From Rhizobium leguminosarum (lineage in GTDB: Bacteria; Pseudomonadota; Alphaproteobacteria; Rhizobiales; Rhizobiaceae): DNA of 64,000 bases. Of this stretch, positions 34,893 to 43,396 are shown piece by piece. A model generated the notes under the pieces. The model ran no database searches. It saw only the letters and a list, made by a program, of their open reading frames with translations, and was not told the DNA's origin. The stretch lies in the NCBI RefSeq assembly GCF_001652265.1, contig NZ_LWBS01000294.1, positions 1 to 64,000 of the forward strand. Reading direction: 5' to 3'. Made by a program: the position numbers and the translations under genes. Positions within the stretch are counted from its first letter, which is position 1. The number at the start of each line of letters is the position of its first letter.

Positions 34893-35786
34893 CTATCTCA
34901 GGATCGCCCCAAGCTCGGAAATGGTCGGAAACGCCTTTCTTGTACCATGTCTTGAGACGGTGATGGCTGCGGCTGCAACTGCGTGTTCGATGGCAAGCCT
35001 GTCCAGCCGCTGTCCGCGCAGCGCGCAGGATGCAAGTGCTGCGGCCATGAAGGTATCGCCTGCGCCCGTTGTATCCACAACATCGCAGACGTGGGCGGGC
35101 ACTTCGATTCTATCGTGTCGGTTCACGAGCGTCGCGCCGTCGCCGCCCAGCGTCAGGACGATTTCACGCAGGCCGCGGCTCAGGAGATATTCGGCAGCGT
35201 CCCTACCCGTCGTTCCCGTCAGGGCCTGCGCCTCGCCCTTGTTGAGGAAGGCGATGTCGATCAGATCCCAGAGATCGGAGAAATAGGAGCGCACCGGCGA
35301 GGGATTGAAAGCGGTGACCATGCCGATCGCTCTCGCATGCTCGAGAATGTCGCGCGTCGCCCGGTCGGAGAGGTTGCCTTGTAGTATCATCAGATCGCCG
35401 GAACCGGCCGTCGAGAGGATACGACTGACATCGGAGAGGGACAGGCTTTGCGCCGATTCCGTCGTCGTGACGATGGCATTTTCGCCGCCCGGCAGCCGGA
35501 AGATGATCGAGACGTCGCTCGATGCATCTTCCATTTCGATCAGTTCGCTGCGAAGCGGCTCGTCCGCGAGGTAATGGCGTATCGTATCGGCCCTCGCATC
35601 CCTGCCGACGGGCGCCACCAGCGTTGTCGGAACGCCGCAGCGGGCCATGACGACCGCCTGGTTCGTGCCCTTGCCGCCGAGATCGCTGCCCCCGGCATTG
35701 CCCAGGATGGAGGCGCCGATGACGGGAAGTTCGGAGACGGCGATGGTTTCGTCGATGGCGACGTTACCGATTATGTAGGCGCGCAT
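34893..35786 (-). CDS. PfkB/ribokinase-family sugar kinase
   Basis: A 297-residue kinase. GGKGTNQA at 37-44 is the N-terminal substrate motif, and DTTGAGDTF at 238-246 gives the anion hole and catalytic base Asp244. It is close to ribokinase in layout, but the sugar cannot be deduced. It lies between the TenA-like gene (24 bases upstream) and the phosphatase-like gene. It likely phosphorylates the sugar or polyol brought in by the RbsBAC-type importer of the same operon. Confidence 0.9.
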   Translation of the reverse strand: MRAYIIGNVAIDETIAVSELPVIGASILGNAGGSDLGGKGTNQAVVMARCGVPTTLVAPVGRDARADTIRHYLADEPLRSELIEMEDASSDVSIIFRLPGGENAIVTTTESAQSLSLSDVSRILSTAGSGDLMILQGNLSDRATRDILEHARAIGMVTAFNPSPVRSYFSDLWDLIDIAFLNKGEAQALTGTTGRDAAEYLLSRGLREIVLTLGGDGATLVNRHDRIEVPAHVCDVVDTTGAGDTFMAAALASCALRGQRLDRLAIEHAVAAAAITVSRHGTRKAFPTISELGAILR

Positions 35787-35810
35787 GCATCCGCTTTCGC
35801 AAAGTGGGGC

Positions 35811-36458
35811 TTAAAGGTAAGGCGCATCGTGAAAATCGACCTCGAGCTGCATCGCCCGGCCGAAGATCGCGCTGAGCCGCGCTTTTTCATCCTCTTCAAG
35901 CGTTTCTCCTGCCATGTCGAGTTCATTCTTCAGCCATTGCGCCTGGGCGGCGAAATTCGGATCGATATGCAGGTCGACCCATTCCTTCAGCAGCGGATCG
36001 CTGATTTGACGGGTCGCCGCTTCCTTCGACCAAGTCCAATACATCCACTCGGCCGCAAACATGGCCGCCACCGTGTCGAGGAAGCCGCCCTGGCGGGCAA
36101 TCTCCAACATGCCGGTGCGAAACGCCTCGACTTCGGCGATGCCGGTATCGAAGGACGAGGGATCGATGCCGCGGCTGGCGAAGGTACGCTCGAAATAGGT
36201 GATCTGCTCGTTGGCAAGCGCGTCGAGAACCGCGATCAGCCAGCGCTTCTGCGGCACCGTCCTGGCGGTCGCCGCCGCATAGGCAAAGATCGAGATAGCG
36301 CTGTCGACGAAGGCGCCTTCATAGACGAGATAACGTTCGAAAGCCGCCTTGCTCAGCCTGTCGTTCTTGACGTCCTCGACGAAGCGGTGGCTCAGCATCG
36401 TCTGGAAGACGGCGTCGTTCTCGTGCAGGATGCGGGCCGAAAGGCTCTCTGCCGCCAT
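35811..36458 (-). CDS. TenA-family protein without the catalytic cysteine
   Basis: A 215-residue all-helical TenA/THI-4-fold protein. NEQITYFERTF and AAEWMYWTWSKEA are typical, and a Glu in LEVDFHDA near the C-terminus fits the family acid. At the position of the TenA nucleophile Cys (C-x3-Y), the sequence has Ala (A-E-W-M-Y), as in cysteine-less TenA_E types. TenA enzymes hydrolyse thiamine breakdown products; in a sugar operon another small-molecule role is possible. The start at 36458 follows the BtpA-like stop by two bases; the longer frame to 36530 overlaps it. Confidence 0.75.
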   Translation of the reverse strand: MAAESLSARILHENDAVFQTMLSHRFVEDVKNDRLSKAAFERYLVYEGAFVDSAISIFAYAAATARTVPQKRWLIAVLDALANEQITYFERTFASRGIDPSSFDTGIAEVEAFRTGMLEIARQGGFLDTVAAMFAAEWMYWTWSKEAATRQISDPLLKEWVDLHIDPNFAAQAQWLKNELDMAGETLEEDEKARLSAIFGRAMQLEVDFHDAPYL

Positions 36459-36460
36459 GC

Positions 36461-37303
36461 TCAGCCCTCCAGTCCCGGTTCGGCGGCCGCCCGGAAGGCG
36501 CGCACCCGCTCGACGTCGACCGGGTTCCACCAGACTCCGCCGTGCTTCAGCGAAGAGGCGACGATGACGCCGTTGGTGCGGCTCAGAATATCGACGATAT
36601 TGTCCTTGTTGACGCCGGAGCCGACGAGCAGCGGCAGGTGCGTCGCCGCCCCGATCTCCTCGATCTCCTCCATTGTTGCCGAATTGCCGGTCCGCTGGCC
36701 GGTGGCGATAACGCCATCGGCATCGAAGAAGGCGAGGTCGCGCGTCAATTCCTGGATCGAGCGGTCGGCGACAATGGCGTGACTGCCATGCTTGACGTGG
36801 CTGTCGGCGAAGACCTTGATATGTTCGGCTCTCAGCAGCGAGCGATAACGCATGGCCTCGGCCGCCCTGCCCTCCATGAAGCCTTCATTGGCGACATAGG
36901 CATTGGCCCATTGATTGACGCGGATGAATTTGGCGCCACCGGCCATGGCGATGGCGAAGGCGGGGATCGGCGCGTTGGCAAGCACGTTGACGCCAAGCGG
37001 AATGCCGGCCGCGCGCGCGATTCGATCGGTGACGACGGACATGAAACCGGTCGTCTCCGAGCCGATATCCTCGGGCTTCGAGAATGGCACGTCGCCGTGA
37101 TTTTCGATGATCAGCCCATGCAGGCCGCCTTCCACGCAGGCTTCGGCGTCGCGCATGCACGCGTCGTAAATCGCATCCATCGCAGCCCCCCGGTAGCGCG
37201 GCGCGCCCGGAAAGGCCGGGCAATGGATCATGCCGATCAGAACCTTGTCCCTGCCGAAGATATCCCTGACGGCGTTGGACGACCTGTCCGAAATTTCCTG
37301 CAT
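36461..37303 (-). CDS. BtpA/SgcQ-family TIM-barrel protein
   Basis: A 280-residue protein of the BtpA family. IGMIHCPAFPGAPRYRG near 26-42, then IENHGDVPF, GVNVLANAPIPAFAIA, FIRVNQWANAYV and LLVGSGVNKDNI are the conserved blocks. BtpA was linked to photosystem I biogenesis, but SgcQ and most bacterial members sit in sugar operons and probably act on sugar or lactone intermediates. Its position between the amidotransferase-like and TenA-like genes supports that. The start at 37303 is chosen over 37402 because the longer version reads into the upstream gene. Confidence 0.85.
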   Translation of the reverse strand: MQEISDRSSNAVRDIFGRDKVLIGMIHCPAFPGAPRYRGAAMDAIYDACMRDAEACVEGGLHGLIIENHGDVPFSKPEDIGSETTGFMSVVTDRIARAAGIPLGVNVLANAPIPAFAIAMAGGAKFIRVNQWANAYVANEGFMEGRAAEAMRYRSLLRAEHIKVFADSHVKHGSHAIVADRSIQELTRDLAFFDADGVIATGQRTGNSATMEEIEEIGAATHLPLLVGSGVNKDNIVDILSRTNGVIVASSLKHGGVWWNPVDVERVRAFRAAAEPGLEG

Positions 37304-37338
37304 GTCATTCCCTTTCCAATTCCTGCCGCGCGCTGACA

Positions 37339-38112
37339 TCACGCCTGCTTTTCGGTGAGCCAGCCGAGGATATTCTTCCAGAGCCGGCCGTAGCCTTCCC
37401 ATTCGCAGAAAGCGGGCGAGAGCCAGTGCGGGCCGATATCCGACGTCCAGGCCGCCGTCCGCCCGGTGCCATGCGTGCCGACGACGAGCAGCGGATGGCC
37501 GCCCTGATCCTCAGGCAGGCGTGCGACGATCTCGACATCGGCGCGGTCGCGCACTTCGACCTCGTTGACGCCGAGAAGCACGGGCCAGGCGCCTTCGAGA
37601 CCCTGCATCGTCGGATGTCCCGGCTTCACCACTTCGGCAACGGTGCCCTCGGGGATTTCGACGCGGTCGTCATAAGGCAGGCAGGTGACGGGCAGCGTGT
37701 CTTCGACGGGCGTGCGCCGCCAGCGCGCCTTGCCGTCGATGCCCTGGAAAGAGAAGTATCCACCGACCATCAGCAGGCCGCCGCCCTTTTCCACCCACGC
37801 CTTCAGAAGCTTCAGCCGGTTCGGCACAGTGCGCGAATGCAGCCACACATCCGGCGGCAGCAGCAGCGAGTTGGCGCCGATATCGGAGAGAATGATGGCG
37901 TCGTACGCCTCGAGCCCCGCCATATCGAAGGGGAACTTCTCCACCGCCTCATGCGCCGGCATATAGGTGAGCTCGAAGGCGCTGCCGGCGAGTGCTTTCA
38001 CCAGCGGTTCGGCGCCGAGATGGAAGGTGACGCTGCCGAACTGATCGAAGCCTTTGTAATGGGTGGCGGAGCTGACCCAGCTCTCGCCGACAAGGAGGAT
38101 TTTCTTGGTCAT
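37339..38112 (-). CDS. Glutamine amidotransferase-like (COG5426/ThuA-like) protein
   Basis: A 257-residue protein starting KKILLVGESWVSSATHYKGFDQF. It has the flavodoxin-like class I amidotransferase fold with LEAYDAIILSDIGANSLLL around 67-85 and GGGLLMVGGYFSFQGIDG around 109-126. The usual nucleophile Cys of glutaminases is not apparent in the GGYFSF strand, so glutaminase activity is doubtful. ThuA-like relatives are found in sugar catabolism. It lies between the phosphotriesterase-like gene (gap filled by a repeat) and the BtpA-like gene. Confidence 0.75.
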   Translation of the reverse strand: MTKKILLVGESWVSSATHYKGFDQFGSVTFHLGAEPLVKALAGSAFELTYMPAHEAVEKFPFDMAGLEAYDAIILSDIGANSLLLPPDVWLHSRTVPNRLKLLKAWVEKGGGLLMVGGYFSFQGIDGKARWRRTPVEDTLPVTCLPYDDRVEIPEGTVAEVVKPGHPTMQGLEGAWPVLLGVNEVEVRDRADVEIVARLPEDQGGHPLLVVGTHGTGRTAAWTSDIGPHWLSPAFCEWEGYGRLWKNILGWLTEKQA

Positions 38113-38154
38113 GGTCTGCGTTTACCTGTGATCGATTGAATGGATGGAGCTAAA

Positions 38155-38237
38155 GGATGTCGCGCAAAAGTGTGCAGCGGTTTTGCGATAACGACATGCG
38201 TAAAACGAAGACCTAAATCGCGACGCGCTTTAGGTCC
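38155..38237. repeat. Composite palindromic intergenic repeat (RIME-like)
   Basis: Two nested dyads: ATGTCG-CGCAAAA ... TTTTGCG-ATAA-CGACAT at about 38158-38196, and GACCTAAA ... TTTAGGTC at about 38210-38236. The first carries the same AAAAGTGTG...CGGTTTT core as the family A repeats. The second hairpin includes the stop codon of the phosphotriesterase-like gene. It resembles mosaic intergenic elements known in Rhizobium; the name is from memory of the type. It could act as an mRNA hairpin within the operon. Confidence 0.65.
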
Positions 38238-39309
38238 CGGCATGAAAGACGCGGCGCGGATTGCTGCGCATCATCTCGTCGAGAGCCGTCCTGTCGAGGC
38301 CGTGCCGCTGAAGACGGGGAAGGAAGTGGCGAAGGATGTAGGCGTAGCCATTGCCGCCGTAATGCGTCAGCATCATCTTCAGAAAGACGTCGTGCGACAG
38401 AAGAATCCGGTCGAGATAACCGGCCTCGACGAGACGCACGATCGCGCGCGCCGCCTCCTCGTCGCTCGGGCATTGCACCTGCTGGTCGGCATAGAAGAAA
38501 TCCATGCCGATCATGTCGTATTCGATGAAGGCGCCGCGCTCCGCCAGCTCGCTCTGATAGGCGATGTCGTCATGCGACGGGTTCATGTGGCAAAGCACGG
38601 TGTGGCTGAGATCGGCTCCCTCCTCGGCGACCACGTCGAGCACCCGGTGGCCGAGGCGGAACCAGCCCGGCAGATGCACCATCAGCGGAAGCCCGGTCAG
38701 CACCTGTGCCCGGGCAGCGCCGCGCAGCGATTTTTCTTCCTCGGCGATGAAATCCGAGGAGACGCCGATCTCGCCGATCAGGCCGATCCTGACGCCGGTG
38801 CCGTCGACGCCTTCCCTGGCCTCGCGGACAATTTCCCGTGCGATGTCATCGACGCTCATTGCCGCGACGCCTTCCGGATGTGAGGAGCCTAGGTAATAAC
38901 CCGCCCCCATCACGATGTTGAGACCGGATGCTTTCGAGATGCGCTGGAGCGCCAGCGGATCACGGCCGATGCCCTTGCAGGTCGGCTCCACCACCGTGCG
39001 GCCGCCCGCCGTGGCGAAATCCTTGAGCTCGGTCACTGCCAGATGTTCGTCATCTAGCGTGATATTGTGCTTGTTGACAAAAGGATCCTGCCTGAGTTCG
39101 CCGAGGATCTCCATGCAGACGAAGCTTTCGGTGAGATATTGCCGTTCCGGCGTCTTCGGCGCATGCCACCAGCAGCGGCAGTCGTTGAGGATATGCTCGT
39201 GCATCAGCGTCACGCCGAGCGCATCCGCCGAAACCGGGCCGGTAACGGTCATCACCTTGCCGGAGCGGACATGCGCTTCGGACAGGCTTTCTGTTGTCTG
39301 CTCGCTCAT
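38230..39309 (-). CDS. Phosphotriesterase-family metallohydrolase (lactonase-like)
   Basis: A 359-residue TIM-barrel hydrolase. Metal ligands are His37 and His39 (LMHEHI), Glu180 (GLIGEIG, a Glu in place of the carboxylated Lys), His212 (VHLPG), His241 (LCHMNPSH) and Asp307 (LSHDVF). The set is complete, so it should be an active binuclear enzyme. Homologues with Glu are often lactonases or act on phosphorylated lactones. It lies five bases from the permease gene of the sugar importer, and its stop codon is inside a palindromic repeat. Confidence 0.88.
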   Translation of the reverse strand: MSEQTTESLSEAHVRSGKVMTVTGPVSADALGVTLMHEHILNDCRCWWHAPKTPERQYLTESFVCMEILGELRQDPFVNKHNITLDDEHLAVTELKDFATAGGRTVVEPTCKGIGRDPLALQRISKASGLNIVMGAGYYLGSSHPEGVAAMSVDDIAREIVREAREGVDGTGVRIGLIGEIGVSSDFIAEEEKSLRGAARAQVLTGLPLMVHLPGWFRLGHRVLDVVAEEGADLSHTVLCHMNPSHDDIAYQSELAERGAFIEYDMIGMDFFYADQQVQCPSDEEAARAIVRLVEAGYLDRILLSHDVFLKMMLTHYGGNGYAYILRHFLPRLQRHGLDRTALDEMMRSNPRRVFHAGT

Positions 39310-39313
39310 CGTT

Positions 39314-40318
39314 TCATCCTTTCCTGCCCAGCCGGAAATGGAAATTGGCCGTAAAGATGCGCGTGTTCAGCCAGATTGCCACGAGGATGATGGCGCCGGT
39401 GACGATCTGAGTGAAGAACGGCGATATGTGCATCAGGATCAGGCCGTTGCCGATGACGGCGATGGTCAGCGTGCCGAGCACTGTGCCGAGGATGGTGCCG
39501 CGTCCGCCCATCAGCGACGTTCCGCCGAGCACCACGGCCGCAATCACCTGCAGCTCGAAACCGACGGCGGCATTGGACGAGCCGGAGCCGAGACGAGCGG
39601 CGATCAGCAGGCCGGCGACGGCGCAGGCGATGCCGGAGATGATATAAACCGAGGCGATGATCCATTTGGCCGGCATGCCGACACGCCGCGCCGCCTCTGC
39701 ATTGGAGCCGACCGCCACGACCTGCCGGCCATATTTGGTCGCGGTGATGACGACATAACCGAAAATGGCGATGATGACGGCGATGATCGCCGGGATCGGG
39801 AAGCTGAGGATTTCGCCCCGACCGAGCGCGAAGAAGCCCGGCGCATCCTTGATCGGGATGGAATAGCCCTGGGTCAGATAGAGCGCCAGGCCGCGCAGGA
39901 TCGAGAGACCGGCAAGCGTGACGATGAAGGCCGGGATGCCCTGATAGGCGGTAAACCAGCCCTGAACCAGCCCCATGAAGCCGCCGAGCACGATCATGCC
40001 GATAACCACGGACGGCCAGGGAACACCCATCGCCATGATGATCGCCGCGACCGCATTGACGAGCGCGACCTGCGAGCCGACCGAAAGATCGATGCCGCCG
40101 GTGATGATGACGAAGGTCATGGCTATGGCGACGATCAGGATGGGGGCCGCCTGCCGCACGATGTTCAGGATGTTGCCGAGCGTGAAGAAGGTTTCGCTGC
40201 CGATCGAGAAGAAGATCATGCAGGCCAGGAAGAAGATGGCGATCGACAGGACCTGTGCGTGTTCGCCGAAGAAATCGGCGACGCGCGAGCCGTGACCGCG
40301 TTCCGTATAAGCCGTCAT
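39314..40318 (-). CDS. Sugar ABC permease (RbsC-type)
   Basis: A 334-residue permease of the ribose/monosaccharide class with about eight to ten membrane segments. ITGGIDLSVGSQVALVNAVAA near 100-120 and GSNAEAARRVGMPAKWII near 205-222 are standard, as is GGTSLMGGRGTILGTVLG near 270-287. It overlaps the ATPase gene by four bases. With that ATPase and the binding protein it forms the uptake system of the LacI-controlled operon. Confidence 0.93.
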   Translation of the reverse strand: MTAYTERGHGSRVADFFGEHAQVLSIAIFFLACMIFFSIGSETFFTLGNILNIVRQAAPILIVAIAMTFVIITGGIDLSVGSQVALVNAVAAIIMAMGVPWPSVVIGMIVLGGFMGLVQGWFTAYQGIPAFIVTLAGLSILRGLALYLTQGYSIPIKDAPGFFALGRGEILSFPIPAIIAVIIAIFGYVVITATKYGRQVVAVGSNAEAARRVGMPAKWIIASVYIISGIACAVAGLLIAARLGSGSSNAAVGFELQVIAAVVLGGTSLMGGRGTILGTVLGTLTIAVIGNGLILMHISPFFTQIVTGAIILVAIWLNTRIFTANFHFRLGRKG

Positions 40319-41136
40319 TGTCTGGCTCCTTCACCGACGATCAGCCTGACGAGATCTTCGAGGTTGGTGCTACCGATCTGCCGTTCGGCGACCTTCGTGC
40401 CCTCATACATCACCGCGATACGGTCGCAGACCCGGAAGAGGTCCTGCAGCCGGTGGGTAATGAGGATCACCGAAACTCCGTTCGCCTTGACGCGGTTGAT
40501 CAGGGCCAGAACCGCCTCGACCTCGGCGACGGCAAGTGCCGATGTCGGCTCGTCCATGATCAGCACCTTCGGCTTGAAGGAGGCAGCGCGCGCAATGGCG
40601 ATCGCCTGGCGTTGCCCGCCGGAGAGCTGGGCGACCTTGCTGGTCAGCCTGGGTATGCGGATCTCAAGCGAGTCCAGCATCTTGCGGGCTTCCGCCAGCA
40701 TCGTCCTGGTGTCGAGAAACGGCCCGCGGCTGAGTTCGCGGCCGAGGAAGAGATTGCCGACGACATCGATATGATCGCAGAGGCTGAGATCCTGGAAGAC
40801 CATTTCGATGTTCCGCCCACGCGCATCCGCGGGGCCGGAGAAGCGGACCTCCTCACCTTCCATGGTGATCGTACCGGCATCGGGAATGTAGGTTCCCGAG
40901 ATGATTTTCGTCAGCGTCGATTTGCCGGCGGCGTTATCGCCGACGAGGCCCAGGCATTCGCCGGGGAAGATGTCGAGATCGACGCCGCGCAAGGCCTGGT
41001 GCGAGCCGAAGGACTTGCGGATACCGCGTAGCGAGATGCGCGGGTCGGATCGGGTGCCGCCGGATGTTCCGGTTCCGGAGGATGCGACCCCTCCGGAACC
41101 GGCGGCAGCGATGTCACGCTGTCCGCTTTCGATCAT
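40315..41136 (-). CDS. Single-domain sugar ABC ATPase (FrcA-type)
   Basis: A 273-residue ATPase with one nucleotide-binding domain, unlike the double-domain RbsA. Walker A GDNAAGKST near 65-73, signature LSGGQRQA near 170 and Walker B VLIMDEPTSAL are complete; the H-loop ITHR follows. The first 30 residues are a low-complexity Gly/Ser/Thr leader. It overlaps both neighbours by four bases. Single-domain versions of this type serve fructose and other monosaccharides in rhizobia. Confidence 0.92.
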   Translation of the reverse strand: MIESGQRDIAAAGSGGVASSGTGTSGGTRSDPRISLRGIRKSFGSHQALRGVDLDIFPGECLGLVGDNAAGKSTLTKIISGTYIPDAGTITMEGEEVRFSGPADARGRNIEMVFQDLSLCDHIDVVGNLFLGRELSRGPFLDTRTMLAEARKMLDSLEIRIPRLTSKVAQLSGGQRQAIAIARAASFKPKVLIMDEPTSALAVAEVEAVLALINRVKANGVSVILITHRLQDLFRVCDRIAVMYEGTKVAERQIGSTNLEDLVRLIVGEGARQ

Positions 41137-42086
41137 TTGAAGACGGCCCGGTACGGCTCGACATTCTCCTTGGTCACGATGGTGATCGGTACCGAGATCG
41201 TCTTGGTGACGGCTTCGCCGGCCGAGGCCTTGACGAGCGCGTCGACGGCGGCACCGCCCATTGCGGCCGGATCCTGCTGGACGACGGCGACGACGAAGCC
41301 GGCATCGATGCCGGCAATGGCTTCGGCCGTCAGATCCCAGCCGAACACCTTGATCTTATCCTGCTTGCCCTGGCTCTGGACAGCGGCGATCGCCCCCATC
41401 AAGGCCGGCTCGCCGGTGGCGTAGATCGCGGTCAGGTCGGGATTGGCGGTGATCAGGTTTTCAGCCGCCGCAAGGGCGTTGTCCTGGATGTTCTGCCCGT
41501 CGACGACGCCGGCCAATTCAATGCCGTCGACGCCTTTCAGGGTCTTCTCGAAGCCGTCCTGGCGGATGTTCTGGATGAACGAGTTCAGCGCGCCGACAAC
41601 GCCGAGCTTGGCCTTGCCGCCCATGTTCGCCTTGACGTAGTCGAGGAAGTATTTGCCCATGTCGGCGCCGGCCGCGGCATTGTCCACGCCGATCTGCGCC
41701 TTCTGCGGACCATCAGGCAGGATGGCGTCGATGGCGACGACGGGAATGCCGGCATCGGCCGCCTGTTTGACGGCCGGCATGATGCCGTTGACGTCGATCG
41801 CGACGACGGCAAGGCCGGAGACCTTTTCCTGGACGTAGGTTTCGATGGCGCTGTTTTGCGCCGTCGTCTCGTTGTTGGCGTTGAAGATCACCAGTTTGAC
41901 GCCGGCGGCATCGGCCGCCTTCTGGGCGCCCTCATTCATCTGATTGAAGAAAAGCGCCTGCTGGTTGATCTGCACCAGCGCGATGGTCTTCTTTTCCTGT
42001 GCCGCAGCGCCGGACAGGCCGATGAAGGTCAATGCCGTGAAGCCGGCGGCTGCGATCATCGTTCGTCTTGTCAAATTCAGTGTCAT
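41133..42086 (-). CDS. Sugar-binding periplasmic protein (RbsB-type)
   Basis: A 317-residue periplasmic binding protein of the ribose/galactose family 4. A signal peptide with TRRTMIAAAGFTALTFIGLSG ends near AAAQE. The mature part reads KKTIALVQINQQALFFNQM and includes VDGIEL, ATGEPALMGAIAAV and FGWDLTAEAIAGID. The start at 42086 has AGGATGAG ahead; the frame to 42143 is upstream leader. As the second gene after the LacI regulator it should be strongly expressed on induction. The ligand is unknown. Confidence 0.92.
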   Translation of the reverse strand: MTLNLTRRTMIAAAGFTALTFIGLSGAAAQEKKTIALVQINQQALFFNQMNEGAQKAADAAGVKLVIFNANNETTAQNSAIETYVQEKVSGLAVVAIDVNGIMPAVKQAADAGIPVVAIDAILPDGPQKAQIGVDNAAAGADMGKYFLDYVKANMGGKAKLGVVGALNSFIQNIRQDGFEKTLKGVDGIELAGVVDGQNIQDNALAAAENLITANPDLTAIYATGEPALMGAIAAVQSQGKQDKIKVFGWDLTAEAIAGIDAGFVVAVVQQDPAAMGGAAVDALVKASAGEAVTKTISVPITIVTKENVEPYRAVFK

Positions 42087-42123
42087 GTTCTCATCCTCTT
42101 TTGGTTTTTGACGTTGCTGATTA

Positions 42124-43146
42124 TTATTTCGCAGGCGGCGCAACGGAGTTCCGCACCACGATTTCGACAGGCAGGAGTTCTTCCGAGGCGGATGGTTTCC
42201 ACTCGTGCCAATTGGTTTCCAGAAGCAGTTCCAGCGATCGCCTTCCGATCTGGCGCACCGGCTGGCGGATGGCCGTCAGCGGCGGTGCGAAGAGATGAAG
42301 CGGACCGACATCGTCAAAGCCGATGACCGAGATGTCATCAGGGATCGAGACGCCGTGGCTTCTGAAGACCTCGACCAGACCGATGGCGATCTCGTCGGAG
42401 CTGGCAAAGATCGCCGTCGCTTTTCGATTGCCGGAGAGATAGTCAAGCGCGGCGGCACGGCCGTATTCGATCGTATATTCGCCGGCATAACGATCGGCGC
42501 GGGCCTCGCCGCCATGCTTTTCCCTGAGCGCCTTCAGCAGGCCGTCATAACGCCTGCGGGCGCTGATCATGCGCTCGTCGCCGCCGATGAAGAGGACATG
42601 GCGATGGCCTTGTTCGGCCAGGTGCTGGCCGGCGAGATAACCGCCCTGCTCGTTGTCGCAGAACAGCTTCGGCGCCTTCGAATCGGGAATGTCCTCGTCA
42701 ACGATGATGACCTTGCCGCTGCCGTTGATCAGCGCGGCAAGCGCGCCGTCGTCGGGGTGGTTGGTGACAAAGATCAAGCCGTCGACGTGATTGCGCTCGA
42801 TCAGCTGCAGATATTCGATCTCGCGCCCCGGCCGATTGAGCGTGGCGTGCAAGGAGACCGCCAGCTTCTTTTCATCGGCCGCCTGCTCGACGGCGGCGAC
42901 GAGGGTCGCGAAGAAGGGATTGGCGATATCGGGCACGACGAGGCCGATCGTGTCCGAGCGCCCCCTACTTAAGCGACGCGCATGCGGGTTCGGCCGGTAG
43001 TTCAGCGTCTTGATCGCATCCTCGATACGCTTCTTGGTCTGAAAAGGAAGGTCGAGGCTTCCGTTGACGAAACGCGACACGGTGGTGACCGACACGCCCG
43101 CAGCCGCCGCAACATCCTTCAAGCTTGGTGTCGTTCCCTTGGCCAT
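42124..43146 (-). CDS. LacI-family repressor of the sugar operon
   Basis: A 340-residue regulator. The helix-turn-helix and hinge cover residues 8-60 (LKDVAAAAGVSVTTVSRFVN, and NPHARRLSRGRSD), followed by a periplasmic-binding-protein-like effector domain with IGLVVPDIANPFF, DGLIFVTN, ASSDEIAIGL and VIGFDDVG. It is the promoter-proximal gene of the ten-gene unit, and a perfect 31-base palindrome lies 12 bases before its start. Autorepression together with the whole operon is likely; a sugar or phosphorylated intermediate would relieve it. Confidence 0.93.
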   Translation of the reverse strand: MAKGTTPSLKDVAAAAGVSVTTVSRFVNGSLDLPFQTKKRIEDAIKTLNYRPNPHARRLSRGRSDTIGLVVPDIANPFFATLVAAVEQAADEKKLAVSLHATLNRPGREIEYLQLIERNHVDGLIFVTNHPDDGALAALINGSGKVIIVDEDIPDSKAPKLFCDNEQGGYLAGQHLAEQGHRHVLFIGGDERMISARRRYDGLLKALREKHGGEARADRYAGEYTIEYGRAAALDYLSGNRKATAIFASSDEIAIGLVEVFRSHGVSIPDDISVIGFDDVGPLHLFAPPLTAIRQPVRQIGRRSLELLLETNWHEWKPSASEELLPVEIVVRNSVAPPAK

Positions 43147-43158
43147 TGACTGGACCTG

Positions 43159-43189
43159 TTGTAAAGCGGTTTAGTAAACCGCTTTACAA
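43159..43189. promoter_or_regulatory. Perfect 31-bp palindromic operator for the LacI-controlled operon
   Basis: TTGTAAAGCGGTTTA, a central G at 43174, and the exact reverse complement TAAACCGCTTTACAA. Each arm alone resembles a LacI-family half-palindrome (TAAAGCGGTTTA), so two repressor dimers could sit head to head. It lies directly upstream of the lacI-type gene and the rest of the operon. Perfect symmetry over 15 bases each side is strong evidence of a functional site; it could also fold as a hairpin. Confidence 0.75.
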
Positions 43190-43276
43190 GACAATATCGA
43201 TTGCTCGCCGTTGTCAACAGCGATGAATGTGCAGGATCTATTTTTCTTGCCGATCGAAGCTCGACCGGACAGGCCC

Positions 43277-43363
43277 TCAGGCGATCGTCGGGTCGGGCTT
43301 GTCGCGCAGCCAGTCGCCGGTGATGCTTTCGAGATCTGGCTCGACGGCGTCACCGGTGTCGAT
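43277..43363 (-). other. Possible C-terminal coding remnant downstream of the ABC ATPase
   Basis: Minus-strand frame of 28 codons reading DTGDAVEPDLESITGDWL and then RDKPDPTIA with a TGA at 43277-43279 and a TAA just upstream (43364-43366). The composition looks like a protein tail, not random sequence, and it lies where the next gene of the operon ending at 43397 would be. No family is recognised. The rest of 43190-43396 shows nothing that can be supported. Confidence 0.2.
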
Positions 43364-43396
43364 TTATGGCAATTCCGAGCCGACGGGGTGGTGCCT

